Shown: in pieces, positions 6,510 to 7,278 of the stretch
Position numbering within the stretch: position 1 is the first letter of the stretch
How the letters are laid out: the number at the start of each line of letters is the position of its first letter
Source: Spirochaetaceae bacterium
GTDB lineage: Bacteria; Spirochaetota; Spirochaetia; Treponematales; Breznakiellaceae
Direction: 5' to 3'
Assembly (NCBI GenBank): GCA_031278575.1
Contig: JAITKD010000191.1
Coordinates: 1 to 7,278, forward strand
DNA length: 7,278 nucleotides
Translations under genes and position numbers: made by a program
Notes under the pieces: model-generated
What the model was told of the DNA's origin: nothing
The model's input: the letters and a program-made list of their open reading frames with translations, nothing else
Database searches by the model: none

Positions 6510-7261
6510 AGTTATTAACGATCCTGGGCTCGGATGAAACCTTTAACCTGGTTTCCCGTTATATCAAACCCCTGGGATTTGATATAATCCGGTACAATCA
6601 TGTGATAAAGGCCATGGATAATATTGATGAGGTTGATCCCGCCGGTATTATCCTCAGCGCCAGTGACTTTCCCCGGCACTGGAAGATCTTGGCCCATTTT
6701 GTACGGGTTGACCGGAACAAAGACCAGTGCCCCATAGTCCTCTTAACCGGCGAAAAATTCCCTCTGGAGGAGGCGTCCAAGGCCTTTTATGTTGGAGTGA
6801 GCGGTATAGTTTCTGAAACCCTGGGGGAACCATCCCAGGTCATCAAACTCCAAAATGTCTTGAGCCGGTATCTTCCGGTAGAAGAAAAACGGCGGGCCCC
6901 GCGTTTTTTTGTAGAACCCTGGCAGCGCTGCGCCTTGATCTTCGCCAATCCCATAAACAAGGTCATCATCACCGGGACGGTAAAAACCATTGCCCGAATG
7001 GGGATTTCTTTTCATCCCGACTACCCGTTTCTGCTGGAGAACCTATACCTGGGAACGATGATCTCCGAATGTTCCTTCCGGCTGGATGATACCATCCTTT
7101 CCCCGGAATGCCGCCTGGCCCGAGTCGGCCGGATCATCGCCTTGGAATTTATAAACTTCCCCCCCAATGAACAGGCCGTCCTGGACGCCTATCTGGAAGA
7201 TCTGCCCCTCCGGGAACTACGGTACCAGCAGCAATCCCCGGCTGCTGATTCGGGAGTCTAG
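6506..7261 (+). CDS. pseudo-receiver / PilZ domain protein
   Basis: This 251-residue protein is probably cytoplasmic, with no signal peptide or membrane segment. Residues of about 1-122 follow the beta/alpha rhythm of a response-regulator receiver: KLLTILG, FDIIRY, GIILSASDFP, CPIVLLTG and VSGIV. Aligning ILSASDFP with the CheY phospho-site segment ISDWNMP puts A52 at the phospho-acceptor position. T81 is kept, but the usual Lys after strand 5 is replaced by Ser or Glu. Residues of about 127-230 form a PilZ domain, the classic c-di-GMP receptor module. RxxxR is present (R129, R133), but the usual (D/N)xSxxG motif reads TIARMG (161-166). The start at 6506 is chosen over an in-frame ATG at 6464 because it forms the ATGA overlap with the upstream stop, has GGGGA just before it, and begins at the receiver's first strand. 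The TAG is at 7259-7261. The PilZ call is good; c-di-GMP binding is uncertain. Confidence 0.85.
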   Translation: MKLLTILGSDETFNLVSRYIKPLGFDIIRYNHVIKAMDNIDEVDPAGIILSASDFPRHWKILAHFVRVDRNKDQCPIVLLTGEKFPLEEASKAFYVGVSGIVSETLGEPSQVIKLQNVLSRYLPVEEKRRAPRFFVEPWQRCALIFANPINKVIITGTVKTIARMGISFHPDYPFLLENLYLGTMISECSFRLDDTILSPECRLARVGRIIALEFINFPPNEQAVLDAYLEDLPLRELRYQQQSPAADSGV

Positions 7262-7278
7262 GGCCCGGTAAACGCTAA

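Overview
This GC-rich bacterial window contains six protein genes (one cut by the left edge) and one tRNA. Gene packing is tight and none of the genes looks broken. The combination of a typical Mfd, a pseudo-receiver/PilZ protein and an unfamiliar secreted protein gives an overall impression of a spirochaete of the Treponema clade. That placement is an impression from protein style, not a demonstrated match.

Layout. Bases 1-381 (+) hold the C-terminal part of a DinB-fold protein. Bases 464-537 (+) hold tRNA-Val(UAC), with its own sigma70-type promoter directly upstream. A convergent three-gene cluster follows on the minus strand, transcribed from right to left: mfd (5473-2039), a HAD-family phosphatase (2004-1387) and a PlsC-type acyltransferase (1327-584). 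The gaps are 34 and 59 nt, which suggests one transcript. On the plus strand, a secreted protein of unknown function (5538-6509) overlaps by 4 nt (ATGA) with a protein that joins a degenerate receiver-like domain to a PilZ domain (6506-7261). The last 17 bases hold nothing recognisable.

The two operons diverge from a 64-bp intergenic region (5474-5537). Its AT-rich core is a perfect 15-bp palindrome that supplies -10-like hexamers on both strands. mfd appears to have a leader of only about 9 nt and no Shine-Dalgarno sequence.

Function. The minus operon mixes transcription-coupled repair (Mfd), a small phosphatase and phosphatidic acid synthesis (PlsC), an ordinary housekeeping mixture. The plus operon is the less familiar part. 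It couples an exported, probably Ig-like plus NTF2-like protein to a cytoplasmic PilZ protein. That protein's receiver-like half has Ala at the phospho-acceptor position, and its second c-di-GMP motif is changed from (D/N)xSxxG to TxAxxG. I found no mobile element, CRISPR array, toxin-antitoxin pair or defence system. The main points for a second look are the divergent promoter, the pseudo-receiver/PilZ architecture and the long homopolymer tracts.
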